The position numbers and the translations under genes were made by a program. DNA of 64,000 nucleotides from JARDZU01 sp963730285. GTDB lineage: Bacteria; Actinomycetota; Acidimicrobiia; Spongiisociales; ZC4RG35. The notes beneath the pieces are model-generated. The model searched no databases. It was not told the DNA's origin and worked only from the letters and a program-made list of their open reading frames with translations. This document shows positions 25,081 through 31,606 of the stretch, piece after piece; position 1 is the first letter of the stretch; each line of letters begins with the position of its first letter. The DNA is taken from positions 1-64,000 of the forward strand of contig CAVSQY010000014.1 of the NCBI GenBank assembly GCA_963730285.1, in the 5' to 3' direction.

Positions 25081-25862
25081 CGACCGAACGTGTCGCGGTC
25101 GTCACCGGTGGTGGCACCGGCATCGGCGCAGCAACAGCTTCTGTCTTGGCTCAAAGCGGAATGAATGTGATCGTCACCGGTCGACGCAGAGAGCCGATTG
25201 ATGCGGTGGCCGAACGCATCGGAGGCGTGGCCATGGTGGCAGATGTCACCGAAGAGGACGACTGGGACCGGGTCATGATGTTCGCTGACAAGCGGTTCGG
25301 CGGAGTGGACGTGCTCGTGGCCAATGCCGGCATAGAGGCTTTCGGCTCGGTCGAAACGGTGACCCTCGACCAATGGCATGCCGTTCAGCACACCAACGTC
25401 GACGGCGTTCTGCTCGGGATCCGCGCGGTCGTCCCGGTGATGCGGCGGAGAGGCGGTGGGGCGATCGTGGTCGTCTCTTCTGTTGCCGGGCTCACCTCGG
25501 GGCCTCAGTACGCCGCCTATGTCACATCCAAGACCGCGCTCCTCGGTCTCGTTCGGTCCGCCGCCGTCGACTTGGGTCGCGATGGGATACGGGTCAACGC
25601 CATCTGCCCGGGATGGACTCGGACGGAGATGAGTGAGCGGGAGGCGGAACTGGTTGCCCGAGCAGAGGGGATCACCACAGGGGAACTGTGGGCGAGACTC
25701 GTCGCGCCGCTTCCGCTGGGCCGGGCGGCCGATCCCACGGAGATCGCGGCATGCGTCGCCTTCCTCGCCCGATCCGGGTCCTCCTTCATGACGGGCGCCG
25801 CCGTCGTCGTCGACGGCGGGGGCTCTGCGGTCGACGTGGGAACGCTCGGCTTCAACCGATAG
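25077..25862 (+). CDS. Short-chain dehydrogenase/reductase
   Basis: A 261-aa classical SDR. The start is the ATG at 25077, overlapping the previous stop (ATGA). Features are the TGGGTGIG cofactor motif, the NAG loop (VANAGIEAFGSV), the catalytic Ser in VVVSSVAGLTSG, the YxxxK pair in YAAYVTSKTALLGLV, and the tail SSFMTGAAVVVDGG. It interconverts alcohol and carbonyl groups with NAD(P)(H). The VAD segment after strand 3 suggests normal Rossmann topology, but cofactor preference is unclear. It is the last gene before the tRNA-flanked island. Confidence 0.9.
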   Translation: MTTERVAVVTGGGTGIGAATASVLAQSGMNVIVTGRRREPIDAVAERIGGVAMVADVTEEDDWDRVMMFADKRFGGVDVLVANAGIEAFGSVETVTLDQWHAVQHTNVDGVLLGIRAVVPVMRRRGGGAIVVVSSVAGLTSGPQYAAYVTSKTALLGLVRSAAVDLGRDGIRVNAICPGWTRTEMSEREAELVARAEGITTGELWARLVAPLPLGRAADPTEIAACVAFLARSGSSFMTGAAVVVDGGGSAVDVGTLGFNR

Positions 25863-25961
25863 CCTTGAGTCATCGGGTGAGGCGCGGCGGCGCGGCACTC
25901 CCGGCACACGTTCGAGGTGTGGGGTTTGGGACCGGGAGAGCAAACAACTTGAGAAAACGAA

Positions 25962-26014
25962 GTGGGCCCACGTGGACTTGAACCACGGACCTCATCCTTA
26001 TCAGGGATGCGCTC
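25962..26014 (-). repeat. Displaced 3' end of tRNA-Ile (candidate att site)
   Basis: 53 bases identical to the 3' two-thirds of tRNA-Ile(GAT) at 28932-29006, in the same orientation. Identity stops abruptly within the D-arm (GCGCTC followed by ACAGCC instead of TAACCG). It cannot make a tRNA because the 5' acceptor half is missing. The 137 bases between this repeat and the toxin gene hold nothing recognisable. Confidence 0.85.
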
Positions 26015-26151
26015 ACAGCCGTCATGTATGCCATCTACCAGGGCTTTCGCTCCTGCATAAGTGTCCCGTGTCACATCTGTGGCACACGCCTCAGTACCAG
26101 CGGAGTGAGTTGGAATGTGTCCAGGACGGACGTGTAGTTGACGGGGCAGGT

Positions 26152-26553
26152 TCACGCAGCCGGGGGAGACGGTGACGCTACCTCGATCCCGGCGGCGGCC
26201 GCTGCCGATCGCAGGCGATCGTCATAGACAACCATCCCCGCGAGGTCCTCGCCCAGAGTCGTCGCCGCGGCAAGGTGCAATGCATCGAGTGATCGGAGAT
26301 TTAGGGGTTCGAGCCGTCCGGCTCGGTCGAACACCTCGGCGTCGATCCGGATCACGTCGCTTTCCGCAAGAAGGCGCTCGGCCCGAGCCATGGCGCGACC
26401 GCCGGCTCGGCCAGCAACACGCCGGAGCTCGGTTCGATGGAGGTCCGAGAGCACCCAGCGTTGGACTCCCAACCAGTGCCGTAGATGCTCGGTCTCTGCT
26501 TCGGGTCGAACGAGCTTCGCCAACGCCGACGTGTCGAGATACCAGATGACCAG
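26152..26553 (-). CDS. vapC: PIN-domain toxin (VapC-like) with no standard start codon
   Basis: A PIN-domain ribonuclease of about 133 aa. The acidic site is complete: WYLDTSALAKLVRPEAET, then SDLHRTELRR, LRSLDALHLAAATTL and VYDDRLRSAA. The homologous N-terminus (VIWYLDTSAL) begins two codons after the antitoxin stop, in the same frame, as TAG-CTG-GTC-ATC. There is no ATG, GTG or TTG until the TTG at 26523, which would delete the first catalytic Asp. So either CTG at 26553 is used, or a former GTG has become GTC and the toxin is silenced. Family: VapBC type II toxin-antitoxin. It lies inside the tRNA island. Confidence 0.75.
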   Translation of the reverse strand: MVIWYLDTSALAKLVRPEAETEHLRHWLGVQRWVLSDLHRTELRRVAGRAGGRAMARAERLLAESDVIRIDAEVFDRAGRLEPLNLRSLDALHLAAATTLGEDLAGMVVYDDRLRSAAAAAGIEVASPSPPAA

Positions 26554-26850
26554 CTAGCGCTCCCCTTCTCGCATCTCTGCCAGGATTTCCGACAGCGCGG
26601 GTCCCTGATCAGGTGGGATGTCGGCGTCCATTGCGGTAATAGCCTCCTCGAGAGAACGCCCCATGCCTGGTGCTATGCGTCCCTCGGCCAGCAAACTCTC
26701 ATAACCCTCGGGTTGCGCAACGGGAGAGATCTTTGCCACCGGGCGACCCCGATCGGTTACCACGAAAGTCTCGCCGGCTTTGACTCTGCCCAGCCACCGA
26801 CTGGCGTATCGCCGCAGCTCCCGGATCCCGATCGTGTTCATGTGCGACAT
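26554..26850 (-). CDS. vapB: Phd/YefM-type antitoxin
   Basis: About 98 aa. The N-terminal MNTIGIRELRRYASRWLGRV and TFVVTDRGRPVAKISPV are diagnostic of the Phd/YefM antitoxin fold, which binds DNA as a dimer and covers the toxin site with its C-terminal tail (ALSEILAEMREGER). Start candidates are the ATG at 26850 or at 26841. Neither has a Shine-Dalgarno sequence, so leaderless translation is possible. An inverted repeat TGTGC-N9-GCACA overlaps the start, as expected for autoregulation. It is followed at once by the VapC-like gene. Confidence 0.8.
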   Translation of the reverse strand: MSHMNTIGIRELRRYASRWLGRVKAGETFVVTDRGRPVAKISPVAQPEGYESLLAEGRIAPGMGRSLEEAITAMDADIPPDQGPALSEILAEMREGER

Positions 26851-26859
26851 AGTAGCACA
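26841..26859. promoter_or_regulatory. Inverted repeat at antitoxin start (candidate operator)
   Basis: TGTGC (26841-26845) and GCACA (26855-26859) with a 9-base centre overlap the start codons of the antitoxin gene. This is where toxin-antitoxin complexes usually bind to repress their own operon. Confidence 0.4.
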
Positions 26860-27009
26860 TTGGACCCGGTCGGATGAGCTCGTGTGACGGCATCGGCGTC
26901 GAAGCCAATAGCCCAAACCTGTGCGTCACTCTGGTTTCGATAGCCCGATCCCAGGACCAAGTCGTCAAGAGTCTTTCAACGTTACGGGTGGGCTAGAGCC
27001 TTGATGACA

Positions 27010-27942
27010 TCACCACCCAGTTTGTCGGGTAAGTGTCTGGTGGTCGGTCAGTGGAGCGGTGACGTAGCTGGACGGTGTTTCAGACACTGATGTCAGGATC
27101 TCGATCAATGCGGACGTGGCGGGTGGGTCTGGCGGATCACCGTATGTCGCGGCGTAGATGTGGCGGGCGATGCCAGTGAGCTGAGTGGTGTGGATGCCCG
27201 GCGCCCGGTGAGCTTGTAGCGCGAGCCCGTTGAGTATGGCGACGCCCATTCCTGCGGCCACCAGCGACTGGGCGATGACCGTGTCGTCGAAGGAGTGGAC
27301 GATGCGCGGTGAGAAACCGGCGCCTTCGCATGCTGTGATCGTGGCGGCTCGACAGTGATCGCATCCGCCCACCCAGGCGGAGTCATGGTGGTCCTCGAGA
27401 CGCTGGTGGGGTTTGTCGCTGACGAGGAAGAGAGGGTCATCCAGCAGATGGGTGAGTCGCATGCCTTCCACCTCTTCCAAGGGAATGTCGGCGTGCCGGA
27501 AGATCAAGGCGATGTCGACGTGCCCCGAACGCAGCATCTTCAAGCCCTCGGCCGGGTGGGCATCGACGAGGGTCAACTCGATTCCTGGACTGGATCTGGC
27601 CAGCTCGGTGGCTGCCTTCGTTACGAGGGTGCTGAGGACCGTTTGGAAGCCGGCGAGTCGTACCCGTCCGGCACGAAGTCCGACGTAGGCGTCCAGCTCG
27701 ACAGATGCGGCGTTCAGTCGGCCCAGGATCTCTGTCGCCCGCTGCGCCAGGAGCTCCCCTTCGGGGGTGAGTCGGATGCCGCGCCCTACCCGTTGGATGA
27801 GCGTGGCTCCAGTGGCGGCCTGCAGCCGCGCCAGGTGGTGACTGACCGATGGCTGGGAGTAATGCAGCTCCTTGGCTGCTTCGGTCACCGACCCGTGACG
27901 GGCAACCGCTTCCAACACCTTGAGATGAGTCAAGCTCAGCAT
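27010..27942 (-). CDS. LysR-family transcriptional regulator
   Basis: A 310-aa LysR-type regulator. The winged HTH occupies residues 1-60 (LKVLEAVARHGSVTEAAKEL, HYSQPSVSHHLARLQ). The periplasmic-binding-protein-like effector domain (about 88-300) includes VDAHPAEGLKMLRSGHVDIA and a CDHC motif near residue 195, unusual for the family and possibly redox- or metal-sensitive. It is divergent from the RibD-like reductase gene (28067), 124 bases away, the usual arrangement for a LysR regulator and its target. Both are inside the tRNA-Ile island. Confidence 0.9.
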   Translation of the reverse strand: MLSLTHLKVLEAVARHGSVTEAAKELHYSQPSVSHHLARLQAATGATLIQRVGRGIRLTPEGELLAQRATEILGRLNAASVELDAYVGLRAGRVRLAGFQTVLSTLVTKAATELARSSPGIELTLVDAHPAEGLKMLRSGHVDIALIFRHADIPLEEVEGMRLTHLLDDPLFLVSDKPHQRLEDHHDSAWVGGCDHCRAATITACEGAGFSPRIVHSFDDTVIAQSLVAAGMGVAILNGLALQAHRAPGIHTTQLTGIARHIYAATYGDPPDPPATSALIEILTSVSETPSSYVTAPLTDHQTLTRQTGW

Positions 27943-28066
27943 GTATTGACTTTATCTATGAGTTCCTGGCTGATTTGGCATTGGACATCATGAAACTGGG
28001 CTCCCATCATCGCTTCATCGAGGAGCTGACCCGAGGAAGTTCCACCAAACAGAAGGAACACCAGCT

Positions 28067-28702
28067 GTGTCACTTGTACGTGTCCACAACTTCGCAATTT
28101 CGCTAGACGGTTTCGGTACAGGCGAGGGTCAGAGCCACGACGCACACTTCGGTCACGCCGGCGAAAGGTTGCACGAATGGATGTTCGCCACCCGGTGGTG
28201 GGCCCAGTCCGGTGGCACTCGCGGCGTCGACGATGCCTTCGTCCAGCAGCATGATCCGGGGATAGGAGCCGAGATCATGGGTGCGGGGAAGTTCGGCCAC
28301 CCCGGATGGCATGAAGACCCGGAATGGAAGGGCGCGTGGGGTCCCAACCCGCCGTTCCACACACCGACCTTCATCCTCACTCATCACACACGCCCGTCGA
28401 TCGAGATGGAGGGCGGCACGACGTACCACTTCATCGACGCTCCGCCTACCGAGGCGCTCGAGACGGCCCGGGAGGCAGCAGGCGGCCGGGACGTGCGCAT
28501 CGGCGGTGGCCCCACCGTCATCCGCGACTTCCTTGCTGCCCGGCTCATCGACCACATGCACGTCGCGGTGGTCCCGATCCTGCTCGGCCGTGGCGTACGT
28601 CTCTGGGACGGACTTGAGGGTCTCGAGAAGGACTACGAGATCGAAGCCACCTCCTCGCCCAGCGGTGTCACGCATGTGACCTTCACCCGTGCGGGCGTCT
28701 GA
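28067..28702 (+). CDS. RibD C-terminal / dihydrofolate-reductase-like protein
   Basis: A 211-aa protein of the RibD_C/DHFR-like fold: RVHNFAISLDGFGTGEGQSH at the N-terminus, EIMGAGKFG, TFILTHHTRPSIEMEGG, RDVRIGGGPTVIRDFL (the NADPH-binding glycine turn) and MHVAVVPILLGRG. These free-standing proteins are NADPH-dependent reductases of unknown substrate, common in actinobacteria. It is probably under the divergent LysR regulator. The 228 bases between its stop and the tRNA-Ile gene hold only short GC-rich inverted repeats and no gene I can support. Confidence 0.88.
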   Translation: MSLVRVHNFAISLDGFGTGEGQSHDAHFGHAGERLHEWMFATRWWAQSGGTRGVDDAFVQQHDPGIGAEIMGAGKFGHPGWHEDPEWKGAWGPNPPFHTPTFILTHHTRPSIEMEGGTTYHFIDAPPTEALETAREAAGGRDVRIGGGPTVIRDFLAARLIDHMHVAVVPILLGRGVRLWDGLEGLEKDYEIEATSSPSGVTHVTFTRAGV

Positions 28703-28931
28703 ACCAAGCGACGGCTTATCGCCAGGGCAACCAAAGCGCCGGCCGGACTTGTTCGCCAGGTTCCCACCAATCCCACGCCAGACCCAAAGACAAGGCCTGC
28801 ATTGCTTTCTTCGGACTCCCTCGAAGGCCGGGTCAGCCGGTGACTTCGATCGGCTGCTATATGCGATGATGCTGGGATGGGATACGAGATCATCCCGGCG
28901 ACATCTTGCGGCCTCCCAGGTTATTGAATTG

Positions 28932-29006
28932 TGGGCCCACGTGGACTTGAACCACGGACCTCATCCTTATCAGGGATGCGCTCTAACCGGGCTGAGCTAT
29001 GGGCCC
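28932..29006 (-). tRNA. tRNA-Ile (GAT)
   Basis: Minus-strand cloverleaf of 75 nt: acceptor GGGCCCA/TGGGCCC, D-arm GCTC...GAGC, anticodon stem CATCC/GGATG with loop CTGATAA (anticodon GAT), T-arm CGTGG-TTCAAGT-CCACG, discriminator A. CCA is not encoded. Its 3' 53 bases are duplicated at 25962-26014. Confidence 0.95.
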
Positions 29007-29082
29007 CCGACTGGTAGTCAAGGACGAGGAATTGTATTCCCATTGCCGGACTGAGTCGAAGTTGGTTCCGGGACGGGCCTGA

Positions 29083-29994
29083 TCAGGGCGTGTAGGTGAA
29101 TTCGAAGTTTGCCTGCCTATCGAACTCGTCGGTGACGTGCACGACGAAGGTGGTGTCGGGCGGAGCCGTCTCGAAGAACACCTTCTTCTCCCACTGGCCG
29201 TTCGCGCCCACCTCCACGGACGTCGACCCGTACTCGGAGGTGATCTGCACCAATGAGCCGGGCTCCCCGGACCCGTAATAGACGTCGAAGGGCGGGGTCT
29301 CCGAACAAGAGCCATATGAGGCGTTGGCGCTGAACTCGGCCGGCTTCTTCTCGGTTGTGCTGGTCGTGGGCTCGGTGGTGGTGGTGGTCGTTGTCGGGAT
29401 CGCGTAGTAGACGGTCACCGATGCCTCCGACTCGTTGCCTGCGACGTCCCTGGCAACGAACCGGGCGACGTTCTTTCCCTCAGCCAGCACGAGGACGATG
29501 TGCCATTCGCCCGATTTGGCGACGTCTGCCTCGTACTTGCCGGCGAAGACCCGGGCACCAGGCTCGGTCACCCCGGCGAACGTGATCTTCTTCTCGGCGA
29601 ATTCGGCCCCGTTCTCGGGAGACGTGACCTCGAGAAGAGGGGGCTCGGTGTCGCGTGCCTCAGTGGTCGTAGGCGCGACCGGCACGACAACTGCAGTGGT
29701 CGGCGGGGTCGGCTCGGTCGTGACCGCGTCGGCCTCTGTGGTCGTGGTGACGATGGTGGTGGTCGTGACAGCCGGGATGGTGGTCGTCGGAGGTGACGTG
29801 TCCATCACCAGGGCGACACCGACCGCGGAGCCGAGCATCAGCAAGGCGACCGCCCATGCCGGCCGCAGCACGAAGCCGAGCACCCGCCTGCGGGTGGTGG
29901 ATCCGGGAGCCACCGATGACAACTCGGCTGTCTCTATGGCCGCCCTCAACTTGGCCGCAGCCTCGCGACCCCGGGCGTCAAGATCATTCCTCAT
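29083..29994 (-). CDS. Membrane partner of ECF sigma factor with Ig-like extracellular domain
   Basis: A 303-aa protein. The ATG at 29994 overlaps the sigma stop by 11 bases. A short charged cytoplasmic part (about 45 aa, MRNDLDARGREAAAKLRAAI) could hold the sigma factor. One transmembrane helix follows (ALLMLGSAVGVALVM) and a Thr-rich linker. The extracytoplasmic part has a bacterial Ig-like domain (LEVTSPENGAEF, TEPGARVFAGKYEA) and a C-terminal domain with CSETPPFDVYYGSGEPGS. Both extracellular modules recur in the divergent gene at 30650. No classical zinc anti-sigma motif is visible, so anti-sigma function is inferred from topology and operon position. Confidence 0.75.
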   Translation of the reverse strand: MRNDLDARGREAAAKLRAAIETAELSSVAPGSTTRRRVLGFVLRPAWAVALLMLGSAVGVALVMDTSPPTTTIPAVTTTTIVTTTTEADAVTTEPTPPTTAVVVPVAPTTTEARDTEPPLLEVTSPENGAEFAEKKITFAGVTEPGARVFAGKYEADVAKSGEWHIVLVLAEGKNVARFVARDVAGNESEASVTVYYAIPTTTTTTTEPTTSTTEKKPAEFSANASYGSCSETPPFDVYYGSGEPGSLVQITSEYGSTSVEVGANGQWEKKVFFETAPPDTTFVVHVTDEFDRQANFEFTYTP

Positions 29995-30529
29995 CGGCCA
30001 CCTCCAGACCCAGCTTCTCGGCGAGAGCCCGACGCCCACGAAACAGATGCACCTTGGCCGTGGCCGGACTGCACTCGAGGATCTCGGCGATCTCGGCCAC
30101 GGGACGGTCCTCGACGTAGAAAAGCGCGATCGTCTGTGCCTGCCGGTCCGGGAGCTTTCGAACGGTCTTCCAGAACTCCTCGTCCTCCGGCTCGAGCTGG
30201 GGAAAGGGCTGGTGACGTTGCCCGGCCAGACGGGCCAGGGCCTTCGCCTCGGCCGCCTTGCGTCTAAATCCCGATATCGCCTTGTTCGCCACGACTCGTC
30301 TCACCCATGCTCCCGGTTTGTCATACCCGCTGATCCGATCCCATCGCTGGTGGGCGGCGATGAAGGCCTCCTGTGCCAGGTCTTCGGCACCGAGACGACT
30401 ACCCGAAAGGGCGTATGCCAATCCGACGACCTCCCTGAACTCCCTGCGATAGAAGCTCTCGAAAGACTCATGACTGGTGACCCGCTCCTCATCTAGTTGT
30501 GCCGACTCGGGCTTGGTTTCTGCGGTCAC
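29984..30529 (-). CDS. ECF-type RNA polymerase sigma factor
   Basis: A 181-aa extracytoplasmic-function sigma factor. Region 2 contains FYRREFREVVGLAYALSG and LGAEDLAQEAFIAAHQRWD. Region 4 contains LPDRQAQTIALFYVEDRPVA and AEILECSPATAKVHLFRGRR. The linker is normal and there is no extra C-terminal domain. It is coupled to its membrane partner by an 11-base overlap. It is transcribed divergently from a secreted paralogue of that partner, with a symmetric GGTTTAC-N10-GTAAACC element between them. Autoregulation and control of the divergent gene are therefore likely. Confidence 0.92.
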   Translation of the reverse strand: MTAETKPESAQLDEERVTSHESFESFYRREFREVVGLAYALSGSRLGAEDLAQEAFIAAHQRWDRISGYDKPGAWVRRVVANKAISGFRRKAAEAKALARLAGQRHQPFPQLEPEDEEFWKTVRKLPDRQAQTIALFYVEDRPVAEIAEILECSPATAKVHLFRGRRALAEKLGLEVADEE

Positions 30530-30556
30530 GACATCACTCGCATCGGCAGGCCCCGT

Positions 30557-30580
30557 GGTTTACCTGAGTCCTTGTAAACC
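30557..30580. promoter_or_regulatory. Symmetric GGTTTAC-N10-GTAAACC element in divergent promoter
   Basis: GGTTTAC (30557-30563) and GTAAACC (30574-30580) form a perfect 7-bp inverted repeat, 27 bases upstream of the sigma start on one side and 69 bases upstream of the secreted paralogue on the other. It could be a dimeric operator or two opposed -35 elements for the sigma factor itself. Confidence 0.45.
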
Positions 30581-30649
30581 TCTGAGGCGGCTCATGCGTG
30601 TGACGTCGGGACGGGTTCGGGAGACGAGAGATCAATGAAGGAGTGTCAA

Positions 30650-31540
30650 ATGCGCAGATGGTTCGCATTGCTGGCAGGGGTGGCGGCGATCGCCGTGGCC
30701 GGGACCGCTCTGGCCCTCACCGGGCCCGACATGGTCAAAGACGAGAAGACCGCAACCGAAACGACCGTGAAGATCGAGGCGACCACCACCACGTTCGAGA
30801 GACGTGTGATAGCGGAGCCTGTGGTCTCCGAAAACGTCTCCGAAATCGTGGAAAAGGACGAGGGGGCCGAGGAGGAGCCAAAGCAGTCCGACCCGGTCGA
30901 GCAGGTCGAGCCACGTGACCACATGCCCTTCGAGATCGCCATCCTCTATCCCAAGCACGGCCAGGTCTTCGAGAAGGGCGAGGCCGTGTTCGAAGGCAGC
31001 AGCGCCCCCGGGGCCAGGGTCTACGTGGGCGACCGCCAGGCCGACGTGAACGACGACGGTGGCTGGCGCATAGTCCTCGACCTGCAGCCCGGTGAGAACC
31101 ACATCACCGTGAAGGCAACGGACGAGTCCGGCAATCATGGCGCCGACTCGGTCGGCGTGACCTACAGAGCACCCGAGCCAAAGAAGGAAGAGCCCAAGAA
31201 GGAAGAGCCGAAGAAGGAAGAGCCGAAGAACGAAGAGCCCAAGAAGGAAGAGCCCAATCCAGAGCAGCCGCACGAGTGGGAGTTCTCAGCCCACCAGGTC
31301 TACGGCGAGTGCAGCGAGACCCCTCCCTTCGACGTGTTCTGGGGCACGGGCAAGCCCGGGTCCGTCATTCACGTGCAGTCCGAGTACGGCGGCGGAAGCC
31401 GTGAGGTCAACCAGAACGGAGAATGGGAGATCAAGGTGATCTTCGAGAACGCTCCCATCGGCCAGGCCTTTGCCGTCAAGGTGAGGGATGAGTTCGACCA
31501 CCAGCAGATGTTCGAGTTCACCAGGATCGCAGCCGACTGA
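30650..31540 (+). CDS. Secreted/anchored paralogue of the sigma-partner extracellular region
   Basis: A 296-aa exported protein. The start at 30650 follows a GAAGGAG RBS by 7 bases (an ATG at 30635 precedes the RBS). The signal peptide or anchor is MRRWFALLAGVAAIAVAGTA. An acidic linker precedes an Ig-like domain (FEIAILYPKHGQVFEKGE, SAPGARVYVGDRQA), then an unusual Lys-Glu-Pro spacer made of five KKEEP-like units (31176-31255). It ends with the same C-terminal domain as the sigma partner, CSETPPFDVFWGTGKPGS and VRDEFDHQQMFEFT. It lacks the cytoplasmic segment. It could compete with, present a ligand to, or dimerise with the membrane partner. The exact role is unknown. Confidence 0.8.
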   Translation: MRRWFALLAGVAAIAVAGTALALTGPDMVKDEKTATETTVKIEATTTTFERRVIAEPVVSENVSEIVEKDEGAEEEPKQSDPVEQVEPRDHMPFEIAILYPKHGQVFEKGEAVFEGSSAPGARVYVGDRQADVNDDGGWRIVLDLQPGENHITVKATDESGNHGADSVGVTYRAPEPKKEEPKKEEPKKEEPKNEEPKKEEPNPEQPHEWEFSAHQVYGECSETPPFDVFWGTGKPGSVIHVQSEYGGGSREVNQNGEWEIKVIFENAPIGQAFAVKVRDEFDHQQMFEFTRIAAD

Positions 31541-31560
31541 CTTCCCGACCGAGGTCCACA

Positions 31561-31596
31561 GCAAGGGGTCCCGGCTCTGCCGGGGCCCTCTTGCGT
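31561..31596. terminator. Terminator hairpin between convergent genes
   Basis: GCAAGGGGTCCCGGC pairs with GCCGGGGCCCTCTTGC around a TCT loop, with one or two mismatches. It lies between the stops of the secreted paralogue (31540) and the 927-aa gene (31607) and can serve both. Confidence 0.6.
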
Positions 31597-31606
31597 GTCT
31601 AGGTTG

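Larger units (their letters stand above)
25962..28983. mobile_element. 3-kb tRNA-Ile-integrated island, integrase lost
   Basis: The outer limits are a perfect 53-bp direct repeat: 25962-26014 and 28931-28983. The second lies inside the intact tRNA-Ile gene and covers its D-stem, anticodon arm, T-arm and 3' end. This is the signature left when an element integrates into the 3' part of a tRNA gene and restores it. The interior carries a VapBC-like pair, a LysR regulator and a RibD-like reductase. No integrase, excisionase or replication gene is present, so it is either a fixed remnant or a deletion derivative. Confidence 0.7.

Noticed and set aside
28689..29054. Short coding reading across tRNA-Ile and the similar one at 25972
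   Set aside because: They translate the tRNA sequence and its 53-bp copy; no protein evidence.
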